Of a stretch of DNA of 64,000 nucleotides, positions 23,401-34,359 are shown piece after piece; position 1 is the first letter of the stretch; each line of letters opens with the position of its first letter. Made by a program: the position numbers and the translations under genes. The notes beneath the pieces were generated by a model that was not told the DNA's origin, ran no database searches, and was given only the letters and a program-made list of their open reading frames with translations. Location of the stretch: contig MU405233.1 of NCBI GenBank assembly GCA_022836615.1, positions 287,031 through 351,030 on the forward strand, in the 5' to 3' direction. This stretch comes from Annulohypoxylon bovei var. microspora (Eukaryota > Ascomycota > Sordariomycetes > Xylariales > Hypoxylaceae).

Positions 23401-25487
23401 TCAACTATTCTTTGACTTGATCGTTGGTACCAAGTACGTTCTCCCAGAAGACTAGACTGCATTACGCTTAACTAACTCGATAATGAGTGCTGGTGGTATC
23501 ATAGCGATTGCGTTGGGGGTTAAGAAATGGTCCGTTAATGCAACAATGGAGAAGTTCAAAGATATGTGCAGCGAGGGTTTTACTCCTCGAGAGATGACGA
23601 GTGTACCTTTGTTCGGTGCATTATCCAGTCTCTATCACGGTAGCTTGTATAAGACCAAGCCTCTTGCGAAAGCCCTAAGGAGATATCTAGCCGACCAGCC
23701 ATTCTTTGGAAGTGCTACCCACCGATCTTCTATTATTACCTCGACGAAGGTTGCAGTTACGGCTTCGACGGGGATAGAACGAAAAGCTGTTATCTTTGCG
23801 AACTATAATCGGCCAGATCTACCTGGAAAGAGTACTTCCCCCTATTCTACAGGACTTATAGGCCTTACTAACAGGTACACTAGAGCTCCCATATAAATTT
23901 GTCCGATCGGATTCACCATCGAGGGAAATGCGCATTTGGGAAGCGTGAGTATATGACTAAGACCTCAGAGTTGGAACTTGAACTAACTTCATAAACTTTC
24001 AAAGTGCCCGGGCTACAACGGCCACTCCCCCTTTCTTCAAGTCCTACCTCAAAACCGAAACGAATCAGGAGTATGCTAATAATGATCTACGTTACTCATG
24101 CCCAGCTGTGATTGCTCATTACGAGGCTAAATCAATATGGAGCGACATAGCTGACTCACCTCCCGACCTAATGCTTTCCATTGGCGCAGGTAGAAATGTG
24201 GGTGATCGTCATATAGACGACCCGAGTGCATTCCGATCATCGCGATCCCTGACTAACGAGACCGTCACCACCACTGGTCTCGGTACCAGCGCCGTAATCA
24301 GACAAGGTCGTGGTGGAGCTGGCAACTACTCCAAGCGCCAGAGTACGCCAACATCGCCATCCTCAGACGGCGCAGGTGTCGGGAAAACTGCAAGCGGATA
24401 CGTTATCCGCGATCCAAAAACACCAATGCTAGTGTCCTTCAACAACCCCCTCCCCAGCCAGACAGAAAAGCTGAACGATCAACGACAATGCGAGATAACC
24501 TGGAACCGCTTCGTGTATAGTAGCGCGATTAAAGACGAGGAGACTCGTCGGCGATACATGCGTATCTGTCCCGAACTCTTGGCAAAGTTACCCAAGTTCG
24601 ACGACGTACAGAGGATGGATTCCGTGGAACAGGAGACTGCAGAGGTACTGCGGCAGAATCGACAGGATATCATCGAAGCCGCGCATAGGCTAGTTGCCAG
24701 CACTTTCTTCTTCGAGAAGGACGCGAGCGGCGTAAAGCAGACCACTTCCGGATACAGTTGCACAGGTAAGTACATTCTTCTTACAAACTCCTTCTGATGC
24801 TCTGACTTCAACTTCCCACTTCTCGTAATTCCAGAATCCTAACCGTCATTTCGATACAGGGTCCATCTTTTGCAGATTCCGCCTCTCCTCTTCCGAGTTC
24901 AAGGCTCTAGGCTGGTTTCTCATCTCGCGGCTAGACGGAGACTTCGAGCCCTATTTCCTGCTCGAAGTAAGGGAGGAAGAAGGCGTGCCGTGGCCCCCAC
25001 GGCAGATAATTCTCACGAACTCGGTGTTGCAAGACATGCACCTGCAGGGAAATTTCCATCTTGATCCCGTCAGGATCAACTCCGCGACCGAGAACGCACG
25101 GATCACCATATCGCTCTGTTTGCAGACTTACTCCTATCCCAGCGGCGTCACAGTCCTACCCATTAGCGGTTTTCCGCGGAATCTCATGAGTGAGGATAGT
25201 GGCGGGCTACTCTATCAAGGTGGTAAGTACACTTAGTAACCCCTAGGTACGGGGTAAGGCGGAAAATAGGAGTCGCGGAAGTTGACAATCATTTTTTCTT
25301 AGGTTCTTCCTCTTCCAGAGCACGTTCATCTATCATCGAGACGCGGTCACCGATCACACCAGGTACGGCCACCGCTTTAAGGGAATTCCAGGGAGAATCA
25401 ATCCCTGGTCCTATGCCCAATGCCGACGCGTTTAGAAAGCTAGAGTTAGATGGAGACTCGAAATTCCCGGTCGAACTAGAGGGCTAA
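20486..25487 (+). CDS. Zinc-finger/P-loop/RING/patatin multidomain protein
   Basis: Twelve-exon model, 1318 aa: 20486-20634, 20757-21016, 21096-21566, 21683-21851, 22038-22129, 22262-23255, 23326-23433, 23488-23831, 23884-23944, 24005-24765, 24860-25222, 25303-25487; phases agree throughout. Domains: N-terminal Cys pairs (C11-x2-C14, C24-x2-C27, C33-x2-C36), probably zinc binding; a P-loop GETGVGKST (about 133-141) and Walker B/G3-like LLLVDCEG; a RING-like Cys/His cluster from about 641 (CLCCLRELPECALPCGHVLC); then patatin with DGGGIRG (about 712). The nucleophile motif reads GTNAGG and the Asp motif reads NND (about 907), so both dyad residues appear replaced. A beta-rich C-terminal domain follows. 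The junction 21851/22038 is uncertain. The architecture recalls fungal signalling phospholipases; here it may be a pseudoenzyme. Confidence 0.8.
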
Positions 25488-26545
25488 GATGTTGGGTTGA
25501 TAATACCTAGCTTAATGAGGATATAGGTACCTGTATGGGTAGAATCTAAGTCGCAACATGGCCTTAGTGATATTTTCGGGGGGTTCATATGGTGTGTTAA
25601 TGATCTACTAGGTAGTGTATCATGTATGAGCGCAGCAACTGTTGGTATGTAACATAAAAATAAATTGCATTAGGTAAATGCTTACAAACTAGCGTACCGA
25701 GGCTCATCTTTCACGACGAAGTCGACTTGACCACCCTTATGTACAAAAAGCTTTATCCTAGACGCGAGAATTTACTCTTGATAGCCTGCTTTAGAATTGG
25801 GAGAATAGTTTCTCCCATACATGTAAGCCTAGCCCTACAGTGACCCTTAACCGATTTGGAATCAAAGCGATAGGTTGATCCCTCCCGCGCCCTTGACTGC
25901 CATCTTGGGAGAGTAACGAGATTCGACCTTACCGCATGAGGCTTAGCACGATATGGCGATGACATGGGTTACTCTTAGATCTGGATTGGATGAGCGAGGG
26001 GTTGACGATCCACTTCATCCGAATCGAGAATATGGTTCTCTCAGTCAGCATATTTCATCTCATTAGATTCAGCCATTGCTCAAGGAACGTAGCTTAATGG
26101 ATGGGACCTCACATGTAAATGCGGTTAGTCATCAGGTCTAGCTACCCCATGTTTGAGCTGACAGGATGGGGCGGGATGTGATAAAGGGTACACTTTTCTC
26201 TTCTTCTATGTCATAAATTGCGATTAACTAGCGGCGAAATCTACTCCCGTGGTGATGTAAGGGTCTTTTATTGAAGAGCCCGAGATATGAAGCGGAATTA
26301 GTAATCTCACGATGCCTTTAACTCTTCATCAAGCATAGTTGTCAGCAGCCTGTGGATACCTGTGGATATTAGTCTTCGTTTTCACTCATAGCTGATCAAT
26401 GCTGGATACGTAGGCGGCGCTACTTACCGGAATCTTTCGCAATGACCGAGATAGATATATAAAGATGCCTACCAGCAGCTAACAGGTAAGCAACAGTCTC
26501 TTCATCTCATCACCTCGTCTAGTTCTTTTTCCCTTGACCGTGAAG
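25488..26545. other. Intergenic
   Basis: About 1 kb. A 70-aa minus frame (25965-25753) has no motif. An A-box-like TAGCTTAATGG at 26092 lacks a matching B-box, so no tRNA is called. TATA-like box of the next gene at 26456. Confidence 0.45.
26456..26463 (+). promoter_or_regulatory. TATA-like box of alpha/beta hydrolase gene
   Basis: tatataaa, 90 bp upstream of the ATG at 26546, matching the spacing seen before 10206 and 13961. Confidence 0.5.
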
Positions 26546-27869
26546 ATGTTCGCCTACCCCTTATTCGCTCTCGGGCTTGCCGCCACAACTTTCGCCCTGC
26601 CATACCCTACAAACTCAAGTTGTAAGGAGCTCACGATACCCGTCACTGTTAGCGTTCCGCGCTTCATCTTGAACACGACGATCAACGATGACTGGGATGT
26701 AGTCGCCTTAACATTAAACCTCACTCGGCGGGACTTTACCAATCCCACAGACCCTTTGCCTGTTGCTGGGACGACTGCTGCTCCCGTAGAGAGCACGTTC
26801 AAAGTTGGCGCCACGCTTTGTGGAACAGGGGGCCCGTTGTTGGTCCTAACTCATGGTATCATTGAGTCAAAATTGTATGTCCTGACCTTTGACAAATTGA
26901 AACTCACAAGTTAGAAAGGGGTCTAACACGAGCTTAGGTACTGGAACCCAACATTTGAGAATTCTGAGAAGTACAACTTCGTTAAAGCTGCTGTCGCTGC
27001 CGGGTACTCTGTCCTCAGCTATGACCGCATTGGTGTCGGGTCGTCCTCCAAGTAAGCATATCTCCAACCCCTAAAGCAACCACGGTGACTAACAAGCGGC
27101 TCTGCCCTATTAGGGTCAACGCGATATCTGATGCTCAATTCCAAGTAGAAGCTGCTGTACTAGACTCGCTCGTTGATTACGGGCGGAAAGTCGTGAAAGC
27201 TACTAAGGTAGCGCTTGTGGGCCACAGCTACGGCTCCTATCTGACAGTCGCAGCCGCTGCTAGCAAGACAACCGCCATTGATGCCATCGTGTTAACTGGT
27301 TTTGCCGGCGGCTTCACCTACTTCACCCCTTTTCTTGCCGGCTCCGGGTTCCGAGTCGCTCGACACTCGAACCCCCTTCGCTGGGGCTCCCTAGATCCTG
27401 GCTACCTGACGTCGGTAGACTTATACGCCGAGACGTACGTGTACTTCGGCCAGGAGCAGGACTTCGAGCGGCGAGCTGCCGAGTGGTCGCACTATGTAGG
27501 CAGCGAGCCGTTTGCTGTCGGGGAACTGCCGTCGCTACTCGCAAGCAGCCCTCTTAATTTCGCGGCAATTACTGCACCCGTGCTCGTCCTTCAGGGCCAG
27601 TTCGATCTCTCGGCTTGCGGCGGCAACTGCGTCGGCCTCCTCGATGGCATGAAGGACACGTTCACCGGTGCTAAGGCGGTTGAGACTATTGACAACCTAC
27701 CTTCGGGGTGAGTTTTTCCAATACCTAATCGGATCCAGAACTGTATATCTTCATTCTAAAGGCCATGGAACTAACCAGCTTGTTTTATAGCCACAACCTC
27801 AATTTGCACAAGGTTGCTCCGCAAGCGTTCAAGACCATTTTTGACTTCCTAAAACGCCAAGGAGTATAA
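26546..27869 (+). CDS. Secreted alpha/beta hydrolase
   Basis: Four exons: 26546-26874, 26938-27051, 27114-27707 and 27791-27869, 371 aa, all in phase. The start is the ATG at 26546; an in-frame TTG upstream is ignored. Residues 1-20 (MFAYPLFALGLAATTFALPY) are a signal peptide. The fold is clear: an oxyanion-region VLTHGI, a strand SVLSYDRIGVGSSSK, and the nucleophile elbow VGHSYGSYL with Ser at about 186. The acid is probably in VLVLQGQFDLSACGG, and the catalytic His is likely in GHNLNLH near the C-terminus. Likely an extracellular esterase, lipase or peptidase of the AB-hydrolase_1 type; substrate not deducible. Confidence 0.88.
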
Positions 27870-28412
27870 GTTTAACTCAATAGGGGTTGGATGACATAAG
27901 GGGTTCTTTTTAATATCTGCCTACACTTATTTTACTTCACGGTAACTGCAATTCGTATATATACTCGCTCTTAATACAATGACATAGCATTTATAGAAGA
28001 ATGACTCATGAATATCGCATACCATGTTCCCTAAGTGCAGGACTCGATACCTGCGCCTGATGTGCTGCCGATTGCAACTGAGATGCTTCATGAGTCTGAT
28101 ACACGATAGTACACGAGTTAGCTAAAAGTGACAGTTTTAATTAGCTAACCTAACAATATCCGATGCAGGAAGCTGTATTTATATCTAAAAGCACGCCGAC
28201 GCCCCCCTTATCCGAGTTTAAATGGTACGAAATACAGTTGCCGTCTGACTGCGAGTCAGGCAGGAACCAACGTTATGATACATCGTGTAATGGTTACAGT
28301 TTCTGGTTGCATCCGTGGGGATGATTTGAAGGTCGAAGGAGACCTCCAAACGAACGAGATTCTCGAACAATCTTGGTTTCTTGATCCTCGGGTCGCCACA
28401 TCCGGAAGTTTT
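27870..28412. other. Intergenic, convergent 3' ends
   Basis: Spacer between the convergent hydrolase and His-Asp-repeat genes. No coding frame or RNA gene recognised. Confidence 0.5.
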
Positions 28413-29219
28413 TCAGAATTCCAGGTAGAGACCCTCTCTTGGGTTTTCGTAAAAGGTCCCGCCCATTTGGTTGATTAGGCGACAACGCTCCTCCATGGTG
28501 TGGCAATTGTTGATTCTGCCGACACCTCTTGCCGATGCATCTTCGTGGGTTGTTCTGAGGACCCAAACGCCGCCTCCTGGAGGCCATCCGACAAAAGTGA
28601 CGGGGTCGCCCGATCGATCCGGGTCCATGGTCTTGTGCCTGTAGGCTGCTTCGCTCTCCCACCACGTCGCTCCCAGCCTGCGCATGTTGTTGCAATGCGC
28701 ATCCTCCTCTTCTTGATCCAGTGCTCTCATGGCGATGTGGAAACGGTCGAGTCCTAAAAAGTCGAGCTCGACTGCAGTGCAGTGAAGGACATAGACGCCT
28801 CCATAGCTAGGGTATCCACGGACTGCCGCACCGGATCTAACTCCGAATTGTGTCCGAAATTGAGGCCTATCTAGTACTATGAGGAAATCATCGTCATTTC
28901 CTGGGTCGTAAACTAGTTGCCGTGATTCGGAGCTGGACGCCATATGATCATGGTCATGGTCATGGTCATGGTCATGGTCATGGCCACTGTCATGCCCAGT
29001 GTCATGTTCGTTATTATTGACACTGTCATCTTCCGACTCATAGTCGAGATCTCGCGTAAAGGAGCTAGATGCTAGATCGCGCGTTCTTGAAAGTCTTGAA
29101 TGTCGAGTTTTGAAGGAGAATAGGTAGCTTCCAGACAATGCTGCGATAAAAAATAAAGCTGGTGTTATCAAGGACATGATGCCCGGAGAGGGTTGTGATC
29201 GCATTCTGGAGGTGGACAT
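28413..29219 (-). CDS. Single-pass protein with His-Asp repeat
   Basis: Single exon, 268 aa. The N-terminus has a hydrophobic segment (LITPALFFIAALSGSYLFSF, about 17-36) that can act as a signal anchor. An acidic Ser/Asp region follows with a pure His-Asp dipeptide run (about residues 80-92), encoded by a gtcatg-type repeat at about 28947-28988. The C-terminal 150 residues are a compact domain with conserved-looking motifs (GGVYVLHC, GGGVWVLRTTHEDA, CRLINQMGGTFYENP), shared as far as I recall with unnamed fungal proteins. The His-Asp run could bind divalent metals; that is inference. Function unknown. The gene converges with the hydrolase. Confidence 0.7.
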   Translation of the reverse strand: MSTSRMRSQPSPGIMSLITPALFFIAALSGSYLFSFKTRHSRLSRTRDLASSSFTRDLDYESEDDSVNNNEHDTGHDSGHDHDHDHDHDHDHMASSSESRQLVYDPGNDDDFLIVLDRPQFRTQFGVRSGAAVRGYPSYGGVYVLHCTAVELDFLGLDRFHIAMRALDQEEEDAHCNNMRRLGATWWESEAAYRHKTMDPDRSGDPVTFVGWPPGGGVWVLRTTHEDASARGVGRINNCHTMEERCRLINQMGGTFYENPREGLYLEF

Positions 29220-29482
29220 TTTGGCTTGGGGGATCTACTTTACTTACCTATAGGATAGGTACCCCCGGTACGCTTCCATAATAAATTCCAAGCATTATCG
29301 ACGTGGTAGTGCCCACGTCACCTTGCCGATTGAGTGCTATGAGTGACTTGGGCTCTGACGCTTGCCAGGTTTGGTTACGTGTTATGCGACCATTTGTATA
29401 ATGGCGCGAATCAATGATTGGGAGACAAATTGCATTAGGCACTGTCCGGCCGCATAATATTTTACTCTTTTTTTTGAGCGTA
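29220..29482. other. Intergenic up to MITE
   Basis: Upstream region of the His-Asp-repeat gene. A minus-strand frame across it (29502-29248) is motif-free and runs into the MITE terminus, so it is not called. Confidence 0.4.
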
Positions 29483-29753
29483 CATACGAAGGTCAAGGCC
29501 AAAAGTTTCGCACATCAGCCCAAGGGCCAACCCGTGTAAATCAAAATACATCCGCACCGTGTGGCGCGTCTTTTTTTAGTGGCTAAACTGCTAGGGATAT
29601 AGCGGTTACCCACTAGAATCTAGTGCACAGATCACTATTAGGTCCAGGTCTTAGCTTAAAGCTAATACAGTATTTATTTATTCCTTATTTGATTACGCAC
29701 TGGGCAAAGACCCGTGGCTGATGTGCGAAACTTTTGGCCTTAACCTTCGTATG
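29483..29753. mobile_element. MITE, TA-flanked, about 38-bp terminal inverted repeats
   Basis: Left terminus catacgaaggtcaaggccaa at 29483 and its reverse complement at the right end (ttggcct[t]aaccttcgtatg, ending 29753) form inverted repeats of about 38 bp with one mismatch. The repeats reach ggctgatgtg on the inside. Both ends abut TA (29481-29482 and 29754-29755), the target duplication expected for Tc1/mariner-type elements. The 271-bp body has no coding frame, so this is a non-autonomous element. Unlike the retrotransposons further right, its ends are nearly identical and not AT-shifted, suggesting recent arrival or escape from RIP because of its short length. Confidence 0.85.
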
Positions 29754-31462
29754 TAGGGCTGATATGTAACCAGGTAAATGACCAATCACGACGATCATTT
29801 AAGCTCGCCAAACCAGCTTGCATACACGTGGCCACGAACACAAACGGTGTGCCACTTTTAATACCATAATTCATCGACGGACCTGATCTCCTCGCCAACA
29901 ATAACCGTAGACATGCAGGTACAAAGTTTTCTACACTAAAGGGCGGTTATGACTTCATTGGGAATCCCCCCCTGCCCCCTTTAGTGGTTGCCTTGCTGGA
30001 GGGAAGAAACTTGATAGGTTTTGAGAGCTGGAATCGGGACAACGTGACCGGATCACTTGAAAGTTCGGGCTTCAATCGATGTATACTGATGCTGATATAA
30101 AATATAAACATCGCCACAATTCGGCAATGCACTACGTGCCAAGCTCTCCGTTCATGTATTATTATCGACAGCGTTGCGAAACAATTTTTCAACAGGGACT
30201 AAAAGCGGGGCAAGATCATCAGTGCTTTGACCGAGGCGGTGACGAGCAAAGAGCACCCAGGTAACCTGCTGGAATGGGCTGAGAGCGTGAGCACTCAGAC
30301 GTTTGAACGACATGGTTACTACATGGTATTGTTATAATGCGAATCGTTCTACGGAAGGATCATCATATGGTCCAGAATTCTAAACTTATTGTAGCGGTGT
30401 GAACCCTCTCGATGCTCTTTTAGGGTTCATCCTGACGACATAGAAGCATTACGATGGATGATAATGGATCTATATATGAGTACCTATCTAGATAATCACT
30501 TGCATACATGTAAGTGCTTAGGCAGATGCAAGATGTAGAGATATGATGACTAGCCTTCTTTAAGCGGATACTTCTGGTTGAATGGGCTGACGAAAGTAGG
30601 TGAGCAGAGCAGAGGTGCAGGGGAGATCCCGTTAGCTATTGAACGTTATATCAACGACGCGCTAGAAGGCTAGGAGTTACCGAGGACATGCTAGCTTCTA
30701 AGTCTACAAATGCACATTGGCTGACCGATGACAAGATGACATTCACTAACGTAGCCTGGCTCTGTTCCTTTAGAGCTTCCGTCTCAACTAGGCGGTTTTG
30801 CAGTCGTGGGATGAGGTACCCCTCTTAACAAGCAGTTGTCTGTAGCCAGGGTTTAATAAGTACCTAGAATACACCAAAGCCTAGATAAAAGCCCACCGGC
30901 ACCCACAGTAGCTGAGTTATTATTAGCTACAAGTACCTTTGGGTTAGATGAACAGTAGGTATTCTACTTCTCAGACCCTGTCTACAGGCAACTACCAGTT
31001 AAGGGGATACGTTCAGTAAAGCGCATATATGTATATAGCTGTTAGCAAATGACTACAAGAGGAGGTTTCAATAAGGTAGTCGATGACTAAAGCTTCCAGG
31101 GGCAATATACTTTGCACTAGCAGAAGACTAACATAGGTAGCTGTACCTCTGTATTGTCACTGCCCATTTTCCTAGAAAATAAATACCATGCGACAAGCTT
31201 GAGCACCTAATAAGAAAGCTAAATGTCAGAATATTCCGAGGACTCTTGAGCAGCTTGTGTAATTCAGTCTCTTGTTTCTAGTATGCATAAGGTTATATGA
31301 TGTCTCCATGTGATATATGGATTGGGGTATCTATGGTTAGTGATCTATTGAAGTTCGTAGTGAAATCTTCTGGCAATTACTTAAACATTCTGTGGAAAAG
31401 TCAATTAGACTTCATAGCCGCATTCCAATCATAAGGTAGATTCGATGGCTCTTTCGGTGTCA
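29754..31462. other. Intergenic, 1.7 kb, no gene seen
   Basis: Short frames on both strands are motif-free. The region is of ordinary composition with no obvious repeat. It may hold the 3' region of the MFS gene and a non-coding transcript, but nothing supports either. Confidence 0.45.
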
Positions 31463-33197
31463 TCATTCGATAGGCTGTGTAACAGGTTCATAAACCAGTG
31501 AGGACTCTTCATCGTTGCTCTCAGTCGTTGGTACTCGCAAAAACAGCGACAGAACTAGCATGGCGAGGCACGTGAGTGACACGCCAAGGTATGGCAAGCC
31601 GATCCATTCCCCGCCCAACTTCATGCCGAGCGCAAAGAGGCCCGCAAGTGCAGGCATCGTCCATATATTGCTACCCACCTCCACAATAGCGATGATGGTG
31701 AATAACCTTGAGCGATGTTCAGAGTCGACGTGCGATGCCGCGATGCTCTTGATGAAACTCGACGATATAGAGCCGAGGGACATGACGAGGAGGCCAGCCA
31801 CGAAGATTGGTAGAGACGGAGAAATACCCAGAATCAAAGACCCAGTCATGGAGGCGGCGTAGAAATAACGCACCAGTACCAAATCCCGCTTCCCTTCATC
31901 AGCTATTCGCAGCCATCTGGGTGTTGATGGTTGGATAATTATGCTGGAAATAGGGGGGATTATCAAAAGGACTAAGACTATATGAGCGATACCGTATATA
32001 GATTGAACGTAACCGGTCTCTGCCAAGCGGATGTGGTATCGCTTCGAAAGAAACTGGATCATGAACTGCAAGGTACACATTATGGCCGGATATGATAGAA
32101 AGAAGATACAGAGAAGCAGGAAGACGGAGCGTATCCGAATGATACATAGTGAGTCTTTTAGCTGGCGAAGACCCTGCACTACGCGCGCCTTGAATGATAT
32201 GGGCTGAGAGTCGGCGTCGTTAGATAGCGCTCGGTGGAACGTTTCCGGTATCAAGGCTACTAGGGCAAGAGCTATGATCCACAATACGAAGGTGATTAGC
32301 ATGAGTGGCCAAGGGCCTGTTGAAGACATCATTGCTGACGCCAGAGCCGGAGAAACCAAGTTTCCGACTACGCTCGTTACATGCACGCGCATGAAGGTAA
32401 GTGACCTAAAGGTCGTAAGTAAGTGATAGGAAATTAAAAGAGGGTTTGACTGGGTGACTGCGTACCTATTCGATTCAGGTATGACATCGCTCAGGATGCT
32501 GTATATGCAGGCAAGCAAGACTGGTGCGCCCCCACAGAGATGCGCTAGTGACGATACCCAAATAAGCTGAGGAGACAGCGTGTGAGAAAACCAGCCGACA
32601 GCCATGATCCAAAGCAGACTCAGTACCATTCCAATTAAGCAAATGACGAGTACTGGCTTGCGCCCAATTCTTGAATGAGTAATGGTTAATAGAACAGTAT
32701 GTATAAGTTTGAGGATAGAATGTCATTCATACATACCGATCAGCTACGATACCCCATAGTAAGGCAACGAGACAGGAGATCCCGGAGTTCAGAGATTCGA
32801 GGACGGCAAACAAATATGCCAGATTGGATTGAATGGCGTTAAACTTGCAGAGCTCTTCATCGATAGGCGCATCCAAACCCGAAGTCTTATCGTAGTACTC
32901 GTGACATAGGATGTCCTCAAAGATTCTAGTCATGGGTATTTGCTTGAAAGCATCGGCGGCAGATGCGGCGAAGATTATGAGAAAGAATAGGGATACTATG
33001 GCACCAGGTTTGTGCACTGTTGGCACGTTGATGGTAGCGCTGGCTATAGATGAGGCTGATGTTGATGACCTTGAATGGCCATGTTTCCAAGATGGTGTAG
33101 GGCTGTCCGGTGTCTCGGGAGTACCCGGAGTCCTCATAAGAGAGGTATTTTCGGTGGCTGAGGTAATTTCATCGTCGCTGGCCGTGTGCTCGTTCAT
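31463..33197 (-). CDS. MFS transporter
   Basis: Three exons: complement of 33197-32737, 32669-32466 and 32405-31463, 535 aa. The start is the ATG at 33197; an upstream TTG at 33281 is not used. Residues 1-65 are a polar Ser/Thr-rich cytoplasmic tail. The signature loop between helices 2 and 3 is split by intron 1 and reads ADRIGRKPVL after splicing. About twelve hydrophobic segments follow, with a central loop (about 260-300). Intron 2 (32465-32406, 60 nt) is in frame, so the unspliced frame reads through; splicing gives ESNRSLTFMRVHVTSV, as expected for the family. Substrate unknown. The gene lies next to the AT-rich block, with its promoter within 250 bp of the border. Confidence 0.9.
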
Positions 33198-33430
33198 AGT
33201 GAGGTTCAATGGCCGTTTTGAGATAGTTGTAAGATTGATGTTGACGGAACCGCGTTCCACAAATTCCGAATTCCGAATCAATACTAATTAGAATGTATTT
33301 TATTATGAAGTTATTGAACCGACATTGAACCGGGCGTGGGGTTACCACCCCGGTCCAAGTGAAGAAAACCCGCCAACCCGCCAATTCCTTTTTTCGCATG
33401 ATGACACGACCCGCTTTTTAACAGGGGTGT

Positions 33431-33454
33431 GTTGTAAGCTACAGGGCTTACAAC
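33431..33454. repeat. Border hairpin at start of AT-rich block
   Basis: gttgtaagc (33431-33439) pairs exactly with gcttacaac (33446-33454) across a 6-nt loop. Composition switches from ordinary to extremely AT-rich immediately to the right. The left arm begins TGTTGTAAGC, which resembles the gypsy LTR start in this window (TGTTATAAGT) after C-to-T and G-to-A changes, so it may be an element terminus; that is a guess. Confidence 0.6.
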
Positions 33455-34359
33455 GTTAAATATTGTTATAATTATTGTAATTTATAATGAATAATAACGC
33501 ATACCTTTTTATAAAAAATGAATTAATTAAATTATAAAATATTTATTATAAAAGTTTAAATATTAAAAATTAAATTTAATATAATAATTTTTTAAGGTTT
33601 TAAGGTTTTTAATTCTTTGTTTTTAACGGAAAAGAATTTTTAAAATATATTTAACTTTAATTTATAAAAAATAATTTAACGTTATAAACGCTTTTTAAAT
33701 TATATTAATTTAATATTTAAATTTTTTATATATAATAATTTATATTTTATAATTAATTTCATTTAATAATTTTTTATATTTTATATTAACGTTCGTATAT
33801 ATATTATTAATAATGGTATTTTTAATTTTTATATAACACTTTTTATTAAAATTTAACGTGCGGAATTATTTAATAACATTTTATTAATAAATTATTAATT
33901 ATATATATAAATGGGTTAAAAGCTTTAAAAATTTAAAAAAAAATTAAACATTAATAATTTTATATATTTATTTATTAACGAGCCTTTAATAAGCTTTTTA
34001 CACTTTAACTTTTCATTTTATAATATAATTATAAATTATAAGCTTATTTTTAACACTTTTTAAAAATTACTTTAAATTTAAAATTAATTTTTTTAATTAA
34101 CGGGAATGTTATATTAAATAATTATTACGATTAAAAACCGTTGCCGCATTTAAAATTAATAATTAAAATTATAATTTTTAAATTTTTTATAATTTTTATA
34201 AATATAATATAATATATTTAACGCCGGGGTAAAAAGGAATAATTATTTTTTACGAATTTTTTTAAAGTTAATTTTTATAAAACGTATTTAAAAAAATTAT
34301 TTCTTTTATATAAACATTAAAAAGATTCGGTAAAAAAAAGGAAATAAAAATAAAAACAT

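Noticed and set aside
25753..25965. 70-aa minus-strand ORF
   Set aside because: Basic, motif-free frame in an intergenic region.
26092..26160. Possible tRNA gene
   Set aside because: An A-box-like TAGCTTAATGG is present, but there is no B-box at the right distance and no acceptor stem.
33198..33281. Extended N-terminus of the MFS transporter
   Set aside because: It begins with TTG; the ATG at 33197 is the first proper start.
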